Below, piece by piece: positions 18,139-27,118 of a DNA stretch of 64,000 nucleotides. The notes under the pieces were generated by a model. It was not told where the DNA came from. It worked only from the letters and a program-made list of their open reading frames with translations, and did not search any database. The position numbers were made by a program, and so were the translations under genes. The DNA is from CAUZIZ01 sp965219005. Lineage in GTDB: Bacteria; Acidobacteriota; UBA6911; RPQK01; JAJDTT01. How positions within the stretch are numbered: the first letter of the stretch is position 1; every line of letters begins with the position of its first letter. The DNA lies in NCBI GenBank assembly GCA_965219005.1, contig CBDCMS010000004.1, positions 2,418,001 through 2,482,000 on the forward strand, written 5' to 3'.

Positions 18139-20442
18139 ATGATTCCAACGCCCTCAGCCTATACCATCCTACTCCTGGCTTTGATCGTACTCTTTCCCCT
18201 ACAGCAGCCAAGCGGGCTCTTGGCTGCGCTGCCCGAGGCCCGGGAGCGAAACTCCGTCGTCGACGACGAGAGCCTCCATTGGTCTTTCCGGCCGATCGAG
18301 TCTCCGTCAGTGCCTGCGAACTCCGACAGCTCTTGGGTCAGGAATCCCATCGATGCGTTCGTTCTGAGGAAACTCGAGAGCGAGGGTATTTCGCCTTCTC
18401 CTGAGGCCGAGAGAAGCATCCTGATCCGACGAGTCAGCCTGGATCTCCTAGGCCTGCCCCCGTCGCCAGACCAGCTCAGCAGGTTCCTGGCCGATCAGCA
18501 TCCAGATGCCTACGAACGTCTAGTCGACCGGCTTCTCTCTTCACCGCACTACGGCGAGAAATGGGCTTTGTACTGGCTGGATCTGGCCCGCTACGCGGAC
18601 AGTGACGGCTACGAAGGAGATCGCGTACGACCTCATGCCTGGCGCTATCGTGAGTGGGTCATCAATGCTCTCAATCGGGACATGCCCTTCGACCAGTTCA
18701 CCATCGAGCAGATTGCCGGCGACCTTCTTCCGGAAGCGACTACCCAACAAAAGGTGGCAACCGGATTTCACCGCAACACCCTGACCAACCGGGAAGGCGG
18801 AGTGGACGTCGAGCAGTTCCGGTTCGAGCAATTGGTCGACCGGACCCGAACGGTGGGGACCGTGTGGCTGGGACTCACGGTAGAGTGCGCCCAGTGCCAT
18901 GACCACAAGTACGACCCAATTAGGCAGAAAGACTACTATCAGCTCCTTGCCTTCTTCAATTCCGATGAGGAAGTCAATATCGATGCGCCCCTTGCCGGAG
19001 AGATGGGCTCCTACGCCAGGCGACGACCTGAGTTCGACGAAAAACGCCGCCAGCTTCTGCAGGAGTACGGCATGCTTGAACTGCAGAGGCCCTGGGAATT
19101 GAAGATGCTCCAGGCCGCTGCCAACCCTGGAAGGTGGCCGGTTTGGGACGACGCCTATGTGATGTTCCGGTTGTTGTTGGATAACGGCGAAACCATTCTG
19201 CCCACCGATCCAGAGCGGCGCACCCGTAAGCAGCAATTAGCACTCACCGCACACTTTGTCGGCAACTATGGCCGCGTCATCACCAAGAAACGCGCGGAAG
19301 AACTCGATCTCAAGAAACTGAAGAAGGAGCTAGGCACTCTCAACAAGGCCTTCCCGGGCTTGAGTGAGGCTCAAACGCTAGCGGCAAGCGAGTATCCCCG
19401 CAAGTCCCACATCCACCTGCGAGGGGACTATCGCAACAGGGGGATAGAAGTTCAGCCGGCAACTCCTGGTTTTCTACATCCCATGCCGCAGAATTCCAAG
19501 GGTTCACGGCTCATGCTGGCGCGCTGGATCGTCTCCCCGAACAATCCGCTAACCCCTAGAGTCACCGTCAATAGACTCTGGCAGGAGCTGTTCGGACGCG
19601 GCCTTGTGAGGACCTCGGAAGACCTTGGCAGCCGAGGAGAGCGGCCTTCCCATCCCCAACTCCTCGACTGGTTGGCGCACGACTTCTTGAGTCACGGTGG
19701 GAGTCTCAAGAGGATCGTGAGGCGGATCGTGACGTCAGCGACCTACCGACAATCGTCCGTCTTAAGTCCTGAACCCGTCTCAAGTCCTGAAATGGAATCC
19801 CGCGACCCGGAGAACATCCTGCTGAGCCGGCAGAATAGACTCCGACTCCCGGCCGAGCTGATTCGCGATTCGTCTCTGGCCGTTAGTGGATTGCTCTACC
19901 CGGCCATCGGGGGAAGGAGCGTGCGGCCTCCGCAACCAGAGGCTGTGACGGGTCTGATGCACTTGAACTTCACATGGGAGGAAAGCCAGGGCCGGGACCG
20001 CTACCGTCGAGGTTTATACGTCCATCGTCAGCGCTCGATGCCTTACCCCCTTCTACAGAATTTCGACGCGCCGGAGTTCACCGTGACGCTGTGTCGCCGG
20101 GAGCGGTCCAACACGCCGCTGCAGGCGCTAAATCTGTTGAACGATCCGGTATTTTTCGAAGCGGCGCAGGCGCTGGCCGTACGCATCCTGAGGGATGTGT
20201 CCGGGAGCTTTGACGACCGACTAGACCATGCCTTCCGGCTTTGCCTTTCCCGCCCTCCCTACCCGAGCGAGCAGCGGCGCATGTCACAATACTTTGCGCG
20301 TAAACTGAAGCTTTTGGACGAGGGTTCTGCCGAGTCCTTGTTTCCCATCGATCTGGAAGGTGAGAGCAGGATCGAGGCTGCGGCCTGGGTCGGCCTGAGC
20401 AGTATCCTGCTCAACCTGGATGAGTTCATTACCAGAGAATAG
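18139..20442 (+). CDS. DUF1549/DUF1553 exported protein (PSCyt2/PSD1 type)
   Basis: The product has 767 residues with a signal peptide (hydrophobic residues 8-30). The DUF1549 half covers about residues 55-270, with NPIDAFVLRKLESEGISPSP, VSLDLLGLPPSPDQ and WLDLARYADSDGYEGD. It contains a CAQCHDHKYDPI segment, a CxxCH sequence reminiscent of a haem site but present in the family as a rule. The DUF1553 half covers about residues 450-750, with RWIVSPNNPLTPRVTVNRLW and RRIVTSATYRQSS. The family is very frequent in Planctomycetota and found in Acidobacteriota, always paired with a DUF1501 protein, as here, two bases downstream. The function is unproven; a role at the cell surface in polymer breakdown is often suggested. 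Confidence 0.93.
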   Translation: MIPTPSAYTILLLALIVLFPLQQPSGLLAALPEARERNSVVDDESLHWSFRPIESPSVPANSDSSWVRNPIDAFVLRKLESEGISPSPEAERSILIRRVSLDLLGLPPSPDQLSRFLADQHPDAYERLVDRLLSSPHYGEKWALYWLDLARYADSDGYEGDRVRPHAWRYREWVINALNRDMPFDQFTIEQIAGDLLPEATTQQKVATGFHRNTLTNREGGVDVEQFRFEQLVDRTRTVGTVWLGLTVECAQCHDHKYDPIRQKDYYQLLAFFNSDEEVNIDAPLAGEMGSYARRRPEFDEKRRQLLQEYGMLELQRPWELKMLQAAANPGRWPVWDDAYVMFRLLLDNGETILPTDPERRTRKQQLALTAHFVGNYGRVITKKRAEELDLKKLKKELGTLNKAFPGLSEAQTLAASEYPRKSHIHLRGDYRNRGIEVQPATPGFLHPMPQNSKGSRLMLARWIVSPNNPLTPRVTVNRLWQELFGRGLVRTSEDLGSRGERPSHPQLLDWLAHDFLSHGGSLKRIVRRIVTSATYRQSSVLSPEPVSSPEMESRDPENILLSRQNRLRLPAELIRDSSLAVSGLLYPAIGGRSVRPPQPEAVTGLMHLNFTWEESQGRDRYRRGLYVHRQRSMPYPLLQNFDAPEFTVTLCRRERSNTPLQALNLLNDPVFFEAAQALAVRILRDVSGSFDDRLDHAFRLCLSRPPYPSEQRRMSQYFARKLKLLDEGSAESLFPIDLEGESRIEAAAWVGLSSILLNLDEFITRE

Positions 20443-20444
20443 CT

Positions 20445-21881
20445 ATGGAATTAGACGAGCTCAGAAGGATCCTAACCCGCCGGGACTTCTTGGGAAGCTG
20501 CGCCGCCGGCATCGAAACGATTGCGCTGGCCCAACTGTTGGCCAGCGAAGGACGGGCAGAGGGAAACCAACTGCCGATCGAGAATCCCCTGGCTCCCAGA
20601 CCGCCTCATTTCGAACCGAGCGCAAAGAACCTGATCGTCCTGTTCATGGCGGGAGCCCCCAGTCAGATTGACTTGTTCGATCCCAAACCCGAACTTCAGA
20701 AATGGCATGGTCAGTCGCTGCCTCCGTCGATGACCGAGGGGATGAAGCTGGCCTTCATTCAACCCAGCGCCAAGGTCTTTGCCAGTTCTCGAACCTTCAA
20801 ACCCTACGGGGAAAGCGGCATAGAGTTTTCCGATTACCTGCCCCACCTGGCAACCTGTGCCGACGATATCTGTCTGATACGGTCGATGTACACCGAAGCC
20901 TTCAACCACCATCCAGGCCAACTGTTGCTGATGACGGGCAGCATGCAGTTTGGCCGCCCCACTCTGGGGTCCTGGGTGTCCTACGGTCTGGGCAGTGAGA
21001 GCCAGGACCTTCCCGGGTTCGTGGTTCTGAGCTCGGGAAAGGGAACCAGTGGTGGAACGACCAACTGGTCCTCCGGGTTTTTACCGTCTGTTTACCAGGG
21101 CGTGCCGTTCCGGGATCAGGGTGATCCGATTCTCTATCTGTCCAACCCTGGGGGGATGAGCCAGGAAATGCAGCGGGAGCGGCTGGACGCCCTGCGGGAC
21201 TTGAACCAACAGCATTATCTGAGAACCCGCGATCGTGAAATCGCCTCGCGCATTGCTTCCTACGAGCTGGCCTTTCGAATGCAGGCGGCTGCGCCACAGT
21301 TGATCGATTTCTCAGATGAGCCCAAACACGTCCTCGACAGCTACGGTGTCAACGACGAAACAACCCGGCCTTTCGCTGTCAATTGTCTGCTGGCCCGCAG
21401 AATGGTCGAGCAGGGGGTCCGCTGCATCCTGCTGGCACACTCCAGCTGGGACGACCACGAGCAGATCGACAAGAGGTTGAAAAAGAACTGCGCCATTACC
21501 GATCAGCCCACGGCGGCTCTGTTGAAGGATCTAAAGGAGCGAGGCCTGTTGGACAACACGCTCGTCGTGTGGGGAGGTGAGTTCGGCCGCACTCCCCTGG
21601 CTCAGATCATCCGGGAAAATGAGGGTGCGGGGCGTGATCACCACCCCGACTGCTTTAGCATGTGGATGGCAGGAGGCGGAGTCCGTGGTGGTCAGGTGAT
21701 CGGGAAAACCGATGAGTTCGGTTTGAGGATCGTCGAGGACAACGTACACGTCCATGATCTGCAAGCCACGATTCTGCACCTTCTGGGCCTGGATCACACC
21801 CGTTTGACATACCGCCACATGGGACGGGATTTCCGTCTGACCGATGTGGCTGGCGAGGTGGTGAAGAAAGTTCTCGCTTGA
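20445..21881 (+). CDS. DUF1501 (alkaline-phosphatase/sulfatase fold) Tat protein
   Basis: The product has 478 residues, starting two bases after the DUF1549/DUF1553 gene, so the pair is one operon. The N-terminus has a Tat-like motif LTRRDFLGSCAAGIETIALA. The body shows DUF1501 features: NLIVLFMAGAPSQIDLFDPK near residue 65, FNHHPGQLLLMTGSMQFGRP, and the C-terminal GEFGRTPL and GRDHHPDCFSMWMAGGGVRG segments. These correspond to metal-binding parts of the alkaline-phosphatase superfamily. Enzyme activity has not been established for the family. The palindromic repeat at 21882-21963 begins on the base after the stop codon. Confidence 0.93.
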   Translation: MELDELRRILTRRDFLGSCAAGIETIALAQLLASEGRAEGNQLPIENPLAPRPPHFEPSAKNLIVLFMAGAPSQIDLFDPKPELQKWHGQSLPPSMTEGMKLAFIQPSAKVFASSRTFKPYGESGIEFSDYLPHLATCADDICLIRSMYTEAFNHHPGQLLLMTGSMQFGRPTLGSWVSYGLGSESQDLPGFVVLSSGKGTSGGTTNWSSGFLPSVYQGVPFRDQGDPILYLSNPGGMSQEMQRERLDALRDLNQQHYLRTRDREIASRIASYELAFRMQAAAPQLIDFSDEPKHVLDSYGVNDETTRPFAVNCLLARRMVEQGVRCILLAHSSWDDHEQIDKRLKKNCAITDQPTAALLKDLKERGLLDNTLVVWGGEFGRTPLAQIIRENEGAGRDHHPDCFSMWMAGGGVRGGQVIGKTDEFGLRIVEDNVHVHDLQATILHLLGLDHTRLTYRHMGRDFRLTDVAGEVVKKVLA

Positions 21882-21963
21882 CGTGGCGGTGGTCTCCAGG
21901 CCGCCGTATTCTTTGTTCCGAGCCTTTGGCTCGACGCACGGCGGCCTGGAGACCACTGCCACG
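21882..21963. repeat. Long palindromic repeat, copy A (convergent 3' ends)
   Basis: Two 26-bp arms (21882-21907 and 21938-21963) are reverse complements with one mismatch. They enclose a second hairpin (CGAGCC and GGCTCG, 21919-21933). The element fills the gap between two convergent genes, so its transcript would form a long cruciform-like stem in either direction. Copies B (25494-25577) and C (59301-59385) share the arm sequence around GGTCTCCAGG or GGCCTCCAGG. Confidence 0.9.
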
Positions 21964-21970
21964 ACCCCGT

Positions 21971-23260
21971 TCAGGGAGCCTTTTTCTGCAAGCTATCAGC
22001 CCCGTCAGTCAACCATTCCAGGTCGAAGCGAGCGACCGAAACCGTGGCGTCCGGTCCGGGGTAGCCAGCACCCGAAGTCCAGACCAGGTCCTTGGTGTAA
22101 ATGCAGAGAATGCTCATGTCAGGCGCAACCGCAAGATTCGAGTAGCCGGCCGATCCCGGGTAGAGGACCTTCGATACCGGCCAGGTTTTGCCCTCGTCGT
22201 AACTGAGCCTGATCGTCATCTGGGATCTCTCAGTCGTGCTGGCCGGGTTGGACACCAGGATACGATTCTTGTTGAAACTCTCCTGATCGGTGAAGCGCAC
22301 CACGCTGCCTTGACAGGAAGGCTCGGGGAGCGTCTCGTCGTATTTAACCTCCGACCAGGTTTCCCCACCGTCCTTGCTCCAGGCATAGCCGCGGCGATGT
22401 CCCTGATCTATCACGTTAGATGATGGCCACCTCTGCTTAGCACTACGGCTCCTCAGAGTCATGTACAAGGTACCGTCAACGGTTTCTACGGCCTCACACT
22501 CATCGGATTTGTCCTTGGTCAGAATTTCGCCTCGCTTCCAGGTTTCTCCGTGATCGTCGCTGAAGAAGGCATAGGACCACTGGACATTCTGGGGGCGCCA
22601 CTGCCTCCAGATCACGGGTCGCATCAAGGAGTAGACCATCTCGATCACGTCCTTTAGTTGGCCCTCGGCGCCCTCTGCTAATTCGACGGGTCCCGGAGTT
22701 TCATCTCCCCAGGCCGGTATCAGAAGCCGGCCACTCTTCAGCTGGATGCCGTGCCCCGGACCTGACCCAAGAAAACTCCAGACGGGATCCTTGACGTCAT
22801 CGGTGATTTCGACCGGCTCCGACCAGGTCTCACCATCGTCTGTGCTTTTCTTCACGAAGACCTGGCGGTTGTTCTTGCAGTAGAGGAGCACAATGGTTCC
22901 GGTCTGATGGTCCACTACCGGACATTCATTGCCGATCGTGTGCTTCCCATCGTCGGCCACGACCTGCATTTCTCCCCAGGTCTGGCCGTTGTCGAAACTT
23001 CGTCTGAGCACAATGTCGGTATCGTCCCAATCATGGCCGTCGTTCTTCCTGGCTTCGGCGAAGGCGAGGATCGTCCCTTTGCTCGATACCGCTAGCGCGG
23101 GAATTCGGTAGAGAAAGTAGCCTCCCTCTCCAACTTTGAACAAAGCCGTTTCAACTGGCGACCCCGAGCTCTCTTGACTTTCCGGATCCGACTTTGGCGG
23201 CTCGGAACCGCTGCAGCTCAGAAGAAGGCTGGTAAGAATTACTGAGATGATCTGTTTCAT
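21971..23260 (-). CDS. Sialidase-family (GH33-like) lipoprotein
   Basis: The product has 429 residues. The lipoprotein signal is MKQIISVILTSLLLSCSG, with the cysteine at residue 16. The sialidase first-arginine motif YRIPA has Arg at residue 52, and the following AEARKNDGHDWDDTDIVLRR carries the conserved acidic residues. Five Asp-box repeats are visible (SFDNGQTW, STDDGETW, SDDHGETW, SKDGGETW, SYDEGKTW). This is a six-bladed exo-alpha-sialidase fold, probably on the outer or periplasmic membrane face, releasing sialic acid or a related sugar. AAGGAG nine bases before the ATG supports the start. It follows the SDR gene by 26 bp. The sequence is very close to the protein at 28286-29572, including the shared C-terminal WLTDGADSLQKK. 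Confidence 0.9.
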   Translation of the reverse strand: MKQIISVILTSLLLSCSGSEPPKSDPESQESSGSPVETALFKVGEGGYFLYRIPALAVSSKGTILAFAEARKNDGHDWDDTDIVLRRSFDNGQTWGEMQVVADDGKHTIGNECPVVDHQTGTIVLLYCKNNRQVFVKKSTDDGETWSEPVEITDDVKDPVWSFLGSGPGHGIQLKSGRLLIPAWGDETPGPVELAEGAEGQLKDVIEMVYSLMRPVIWRQWRPQNVQWSYAFFSDDHGETWKRGEILTKDKSDECEAVETVDGTLYMTLRSRSAKQRWPSSNVIDQGHRRGYAWSKDGGETWSEVKYDETLPEPSCQGSVVRFTDQESFNKNRILVSNPASTTERSQMTIRLSYDEGKTWPVSKVLYPGSAGYSNLAVAPDMSILCIYTKDLVWTSGAGYPGPDATVSVARFDLEWLTDGADSLQKKAP

Positions 23261-23286
23261 GACTCAAGCTCCTTTTGATGGGTTGC

Positions 23287-24063
23287 CTACCCCGAGTGGC
23301 TGAGGAGATTCATTCGCCCTCCATCCACGGTGAGAATCTGACCGGTGACGTAACTGGACTCATCGCTGGCAAGAAACAGAGCGCAGTAGGCGACATCCTC
23401 AGGGGTTCCCATTCGGCCCAGAACGCACTTCTTGCTGACCTCGTCGAGTTTGCCTTTCTGAGAGGTGAGGTTGAGCATATCCGTATGAATAGCCCCGGGG
23501 CAGATCGCGTTGACGTTGATCCCATGGGAACCAAACTCCAGAGCCGATCGCTTGGTCAACGAGATGACCGCGGCCTTGGTCGCTGAGTACGGCGTGGTTT
23601 CACCCAACGAGGTCCCCATGGCGGCTAGAGACGAAAGGTTCACGATCTTTCCATACCGCCGCTCGATCATCGCAGGCGCGACTGCCTGGCAGCAGGAGAT
23701 TACGCCCCTGATATTCACGGCGATCATCTCCTCCAACTGTTCATTGTCAAGGGTCAGCATTGTGCCCGAGTAGTAGATTGCTGCGTTGTTAACCAATATG
23801 TCGATCGGGCCCAGCTCCGACACGGCCCGCTCCACCATCCCCTCGACTTCGTGCTTCTCGGCAACATTGGCATGAACAGCCAGCGCCTTCCCTCCGTCGT
23901 GGCGAACCTCCTCGACCAGACTGGAGGCTTCCTCGGCGCTTCGAAGATAGTTTATGGCTACCGCTGCTCCTTCTCTGCCGAAGAGTCTGGCGGTGGCCTT
24001 ACCAATCCCCCTGGAGGCTCCGGTGATCAATGCTACTCTGTTTTGGAGGCGACCGGGCATCAC
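23287..24063 (-). CDS. Short-chain dehydrogenase/reductase (FabG-like)
   Basis: The product has 258 residues, a usual classical-SDR length. The cofactor motif TGASRGIGKATA lies at residues 15-26, NNAAIYYSG follows near 90, the catalytic serine is in NLSSLAAMG, and YSATK supplies the Tyr/Lys pair near residue 158. The C-terminus ends in the common SSYVTGQILTVDGG segment. It reduces or oxidises a keto/hydroxy group with NAD(P); the substrate is unknown. Its ATGATG start overlaps the stop of the upstream aminotransferase by 4 bp, and a sialidase gene follows 26 bp later, so the three form one operon. Confidence 0.92.
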   Translation of the reverse strand: MMPGRLQNRVALITGASRGIGKATARLFGREGAAVAINYLRSAEEASSLVEEVRHDGGKALAVHANVAEKHEVEGMVERAVSELGPIDILVNNAAIYYSGTMLTLDNEQLEEMIAVNIRGVISCCQAVAPAMIERRYGKIVNLSSLAAMGTSLGETTPYSATKAAVISLTKRSALEFGSHGINVNAICPGAIHTDMLNLTSQKGKLDEVSKKCVLGRMGTPEDVAYCALFLASDESSYVTGQILTVDGGRMNLLSHSG

Positions 24064-25451
24064 TTCCCCAGGCCAGCGGCAAGGCCTTCCCGAATCACCT
24101 GGACCGCCTCCATGGCGGCCTCGGGATCGATCGACAGGGGTGGGGTGAATTTGAGCATTCCTCGGCCGGTGGTGAACATCAGGACGCCACGGCGGACGGC
24201 TTCGACGGCGATCCCGTCGGCCAGTTCGATCGCTGGTTCCCCAGTTTCCGGATCCTGCAAATGGATCGATATGAACAGCCCCGGACCGTGGACGGACAGC
24301 ACGTGCGTGGAGAACTCCTGCTGCAGTCCCCGCAGGGCCTCAAGCACCATACTGCCGGTCCTCGCCGAAGCTTCGACCAGGCCTTCGTCTTCGAAGGCTT
24401 CCAGGTTGGCCAGAGCGGCAGCCGCGCACACAGGATTTCCACCCTGAGTGCTGGACATCTCGCCGGGTTCAGGTTCGTCCATGACCGATGCCGGGCCGAT
24501 AACGGCCGACACCGGCAGACTGGCAGACAACCCTTTTCCCAGGGTCACCAGGTCGGGTGTAACGCCGAAGTGTTCGAACCCGAAGAACTTGCCGGACCTG
24601 CCACATCCACACTGAATCTCATCGAAGCAGATCAGAATATTGTGTTGACGCCCCCAGTCGGCGAGAGCACGGGCGAATCCTTCAGGGATCGGCCAGGTAG
24701 CCCAACCCGGAATCGACTCCCCGATGAAGCCGGCGATTTTGTCGGGAGTAATGCCGTTTTGTTCGAGGGACTCGATACATTGCGCAAAGGCCCGTTCGCC
24801 GGTGGGATCGTCTCGGACATCTCCCCAGGGCCAGCGCAGTCCAAAAGGGTAGGGGATCTGGTAGTGGTTTAGCCGGCCCCGCTCGATCCAGTCTTTGGGA
24901 TTCGGCTTGCCCGAGGCCGAATCGGCCCCCAGCGTGCGGCCGTGATATCCAGCTTCGAAGCTGAGAATGCCGACCTTCTCGGGATGGATCTTCATGCCGT
25001 GGCGGCGCATCAGCATAATGGCGCATTCGGTAGCTTCGGTGCCCGAGCAGAATAGGATTGCCTTCGAGTCCTCAATGGGTGACAGTGCCACCAGCTTCTC
25101 CAGCAGGCGAAGCCGTGGCTCTTGCGGAAAGGCGTAGGTAGTGAGCAGCTTGTGGTCGGCCGCCCGGCGGATGGCCTCGAGGATCCGGGGATGGGAGTGG
25201 CCGGAGTTGGCTACGATGATGCTGCTGGTCAGATCGATCCATTGGTTGCCGAACCGGTCACGCACCAGAAAGCCTTCAGCCTGATCCCAAAGCACCGGCG
25301 GCATGCCGCTCATCGAGCGCGGTTCGGCCGCACGCAGTCGCTCGATGATCGGCAGCGACTCGGGAACCGGAATGGGAGTGACAATGCGACGCCAGCGCGT
25401 CTCGACTCGCTCAGTCGGGTGAGGTTTCAGTCGGCTGACAGCGATTCCCAT
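24060..25451 (-). CDS. Class III PLP aminotransferase
   Basis: The product has 463 residues, with GGGAGAG upstream of the ATG. Class III features are clear: the pyridoxal-phosphate binding region AILFCSGTEATECAI near residue 131, SFEAGYHGRTLGADS near 164, the acidic FDEIQCGCGRSGKFFGFEHF near 276, and the Schiff-base lysine in LVTLGKGLSASLP (Lys 306). The family includes 4-aminobutyrate, ornithine and omega-amino acid aminotransferases. Which amino donor is used cannot be told. Coupling to an SDR and a sialidase suggests work on an amino sugar or its breakdown product, but this is inference. Confidence 0.92.
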   Translation of the reverse strand: MGIAVSRLKPHPTERVETRWRRIVTPIPVPESLPIIERLRAAEPRSMSGMPPVLWDQAEGFLVRDRFGNQWIDLTSSIIVANSGHSHPRILEAIRRAADHKLLTTYAFPQEPRLRLLEKLVALSPIEDSKAILFCSGTEATECAIMLMRRHGMKIHPEKVGILSFEAGYHGRTLGADSASGKPNPKDWIERGRLNHYQIPYPFGLRWPWGDVRDDPTGERAFAQCIESLEQNGITPDKIAGFIGESIPGWATWPIPEGFARALADWGRQHNILICFDEIQCGCGRSGKFFGFEHFGVTPDLVTLGKGLSASLPVSAVIGPASVMDEPEPGEMSSTQGGNPVCAAAALANLEAFEDEGLVEASARTGSMVLEALRGLQQEFSTHVLSVHGPGLFISIHLQDPETGEPAIELADGIAVEAVRRGVLMFTTGRGMLKFTPPLSIDPEAAMEAVQVIREGLAAGLGK

Positions 25452-25493
25452 CAGTGCTCTCCCAGTGTGATCATGGCCTACGATGAAACTTGG

Positions 25494-25577
25494 ACGTGGC
25501 GGTGGCCTCCAGGCCGCCGTTTCGAGCCAAGGGCTCGAAAAACGAGAAGCACGGCGGCCTGGAGGCCACCGCCACGT
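25494..25577. repeat. Long palindromic repeat, copy B (perfect arms)
   Basis: Two 27-bp arms (25494-25520 and 25551-25577) are perfect reverse complements. A nested perfect 8-bp hairpin follows directly (TTCGAGCC at 25521-25528, GGCTCGAA at 25532-25539). It lies between the stop of the Tat sialidase-like gene (25587) and the start of the aminotransferase gene (25451), both on the minus strand, so it would form a very stable structure in a read-through transcript. It has the same family arms as copies A and C. Confidence 0.93.
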
Positions 25578-25586
25578 TCAGAGACT

Positions 25587-26870
25587 CTACACGCGTTCGT
25601 AGATCCAGTCTAACGACACCACCTTGATCTTGGTTGCGTGTCCCTTCTGCAGGGGACCGGGACCACCATAGCCATAATCGTAGGTGATCGCAACTTCGTC
25701 ATTCCAGAAGGTAGCGGTCGGATAACAAACGCGCAGGCAGCCCGGCGCATGGGGGTACTGCTTGCGGTCTTGAGGTTGCGTATAGGCATAGTTCTTCATC
25801 AGGTACTGCCTGGGCTCTGGTGGAGGCGGCTGGATCCGGGTACGATCATCGAGCGATTCGAGGTTGCGAAAATGGGTCCAGGTCTTGCCGTTGTCTTTGG
25901 AGACGGCGGTCGAAAGGCGATGACGCATCTGACCGCTCATCATCTCCGTGGTCGAAATCTGGTTCCACACCAGCAACAGGTGATCCGTCCCGGGGATACC
26001 GATCAGCAGCTGGGGAGCGATTCCAGACGCCAGTTCCACCGGCTCTGGGCTCGACCAACTAACCCCGCCGTCTTCTGAAAAACTCTGATAGGGACGGCCC
26101 AGCTGGGTGCGGGCGATCATCATCAGCCGCCCGTCGGCCAGTTCTTCGAGGCCGGGCTCGTCGAAGGAGTAAAAGCCGTCGTGACCCTTGTTGACGCTGA
26201 CATAAAGCTCGCTCAGGCTCTTCTTCCAGGTTTGACCTTCGTCGTCGGAATAGTTCACCCAGCTGTAGACGAACTGGTTTTCCTCACTCTCCGACTTGCC
26301 ACTGCCGACCCAGCTGATCCATTTCAGCGTGGGCGCGACGATCCGGCCGCTGCTCAAGACGCGACAGGAAGCAGTCCGACACAACGCGAACAGAGGTTCG
26401 ATGACGACCGGAGCCGACCAGGTTTTACCTTCATCTTCCGATGACCGGAACTCCACCGTGCCGTCCCGTCCGGGACGCTTTACGGGTCCACCGTAAACCA
26501 ACCCCAACTTCCCGGATCTGAGGTGGAGCAGGCTGTGATGGCAGTTGTTGCGCGCCGTTGAAATCCCCTTGCCGTCCCCGGTTCGCAAGGGAGTCGTCTT
26601 GCCCCAGGTACGCCCATGGTCGTCCGAGAATTTTCCGACCATTTTGTAGTTCTCGCCGAAGAGCAGCCAGTAGCGCCCGTTGAGCTGCGAGAGCGTGGCC
26701 TCCTGTACCTTTGGTCGAGGCGGAAGGACGAAACCTTCGTGGCGCACGCCGGGTTCGCCCTTAGCTAAGACCATCGAGCTTGTCAGTCGCAGTCCTGAGG
26801 TGGCGGCCGCAGTGGCGCCGAGTTTGACGAAACCTCGGCGGGTTAGAGCAAGCTTGTCTTCTCTAGTCAT
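25587..26870 (-). CDS. Tat-exported sialidase-like (BNR) protein
   Basis: The product has about 427 residues. The Tat signal TRRGFVKLGATAAATSGLRL follows within 20 residues of the start. Asp-box repeats of the neuraminidase superfamily are seen: FSDDHGRTWGK, SSEDEGKTWSAP, YSDDEGQTWKKS, FSEDGGVSWSSP and SKDNGKTWTHF. The usual sialidase FRIP/YRIP arginine motif is not found, so it may bind or cleave a different sugar than the three YRIP/FRIP proteins nearby. The frame opens at 26876, but the second ATG (26870) has a better distance to GGAG. The gene heads a minus-strand group that continues, after copy B of the palindromic repeat, with the aminotransferase, SDR and lipoprotein sialidase. Confidence 0.83.
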   Translation of the reverse strand: MTREDKLALTRRGFVKLGATAAATSGLRLTSSMVLAKGEPGVRHEGFVLPPRPKVQEATLSQLNGRYWLLFGENYKMVGKFSDDHGRTWGKTTPLRTGDGKGISTARNNCHHSLLHLRSGKLGLVYGGPVKRPGRDGTVEFRSSEDEGKTWSAPVVIEPLFALCRTASCRVLSSGRIVAPTLKWISWVGSGKSESEENQFVYSWVNYSDDEGQTWKKSLSELYVSVNKGHDGFYSFDEPGLEELADGRLMMIARTQLGRPYQSFSEDGGVSWSSPEPVELASGIAPQLLIGIPGTDHLLLVWNQISTTEMMSGQMRHRLSTAVSKDNGKTWTHFRNLESLDDRTRIQPPPPEPRQYLMKNYAYTQPQDRKQYPHAPGCLRVCYPTATFWNDEVAITYDYGYGGPGPLQKGHATKIKVVSLDWIYERV

Positions 26871-26960
26871 TTTCATGCTCCACAGAAATGCTAGGTTTCA
26901 GGCCGTCTGAATTGTGCTATCCAGGCTAGGCTGTGAGGAATTAGCTGTCAAGCTCGCCAC

Positions 26961-26976
26961 GCTCGAGCGCTCGAGC
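26961..26976. promoter_or_regulatory. 16-bp perfect palindrome in a divergent gap
   Basis: GCTCGAGCGCTCGAGC is its own reverse complement. It sits in the 248-bp gap between the divergent Tat sialidase-like gene and the kelch gene, so it could be an operator shared by both. Nothing else gene-like is seen in this gap. Confidence 0.35.
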
Positions 26977-27118
26977 TCCCTCGCTTTGCGATGGCCTGTC
27001 ATCAACGGGAATTCCGGATCACGCCGAATAATGGATTTGACTCCGGTCGGGAAGGCGAACTAGACTCGCCAGACGCTCAAACTCGGGTGTCACGACGTAT
27101 TTCCTGGAGGCTCGCTCA

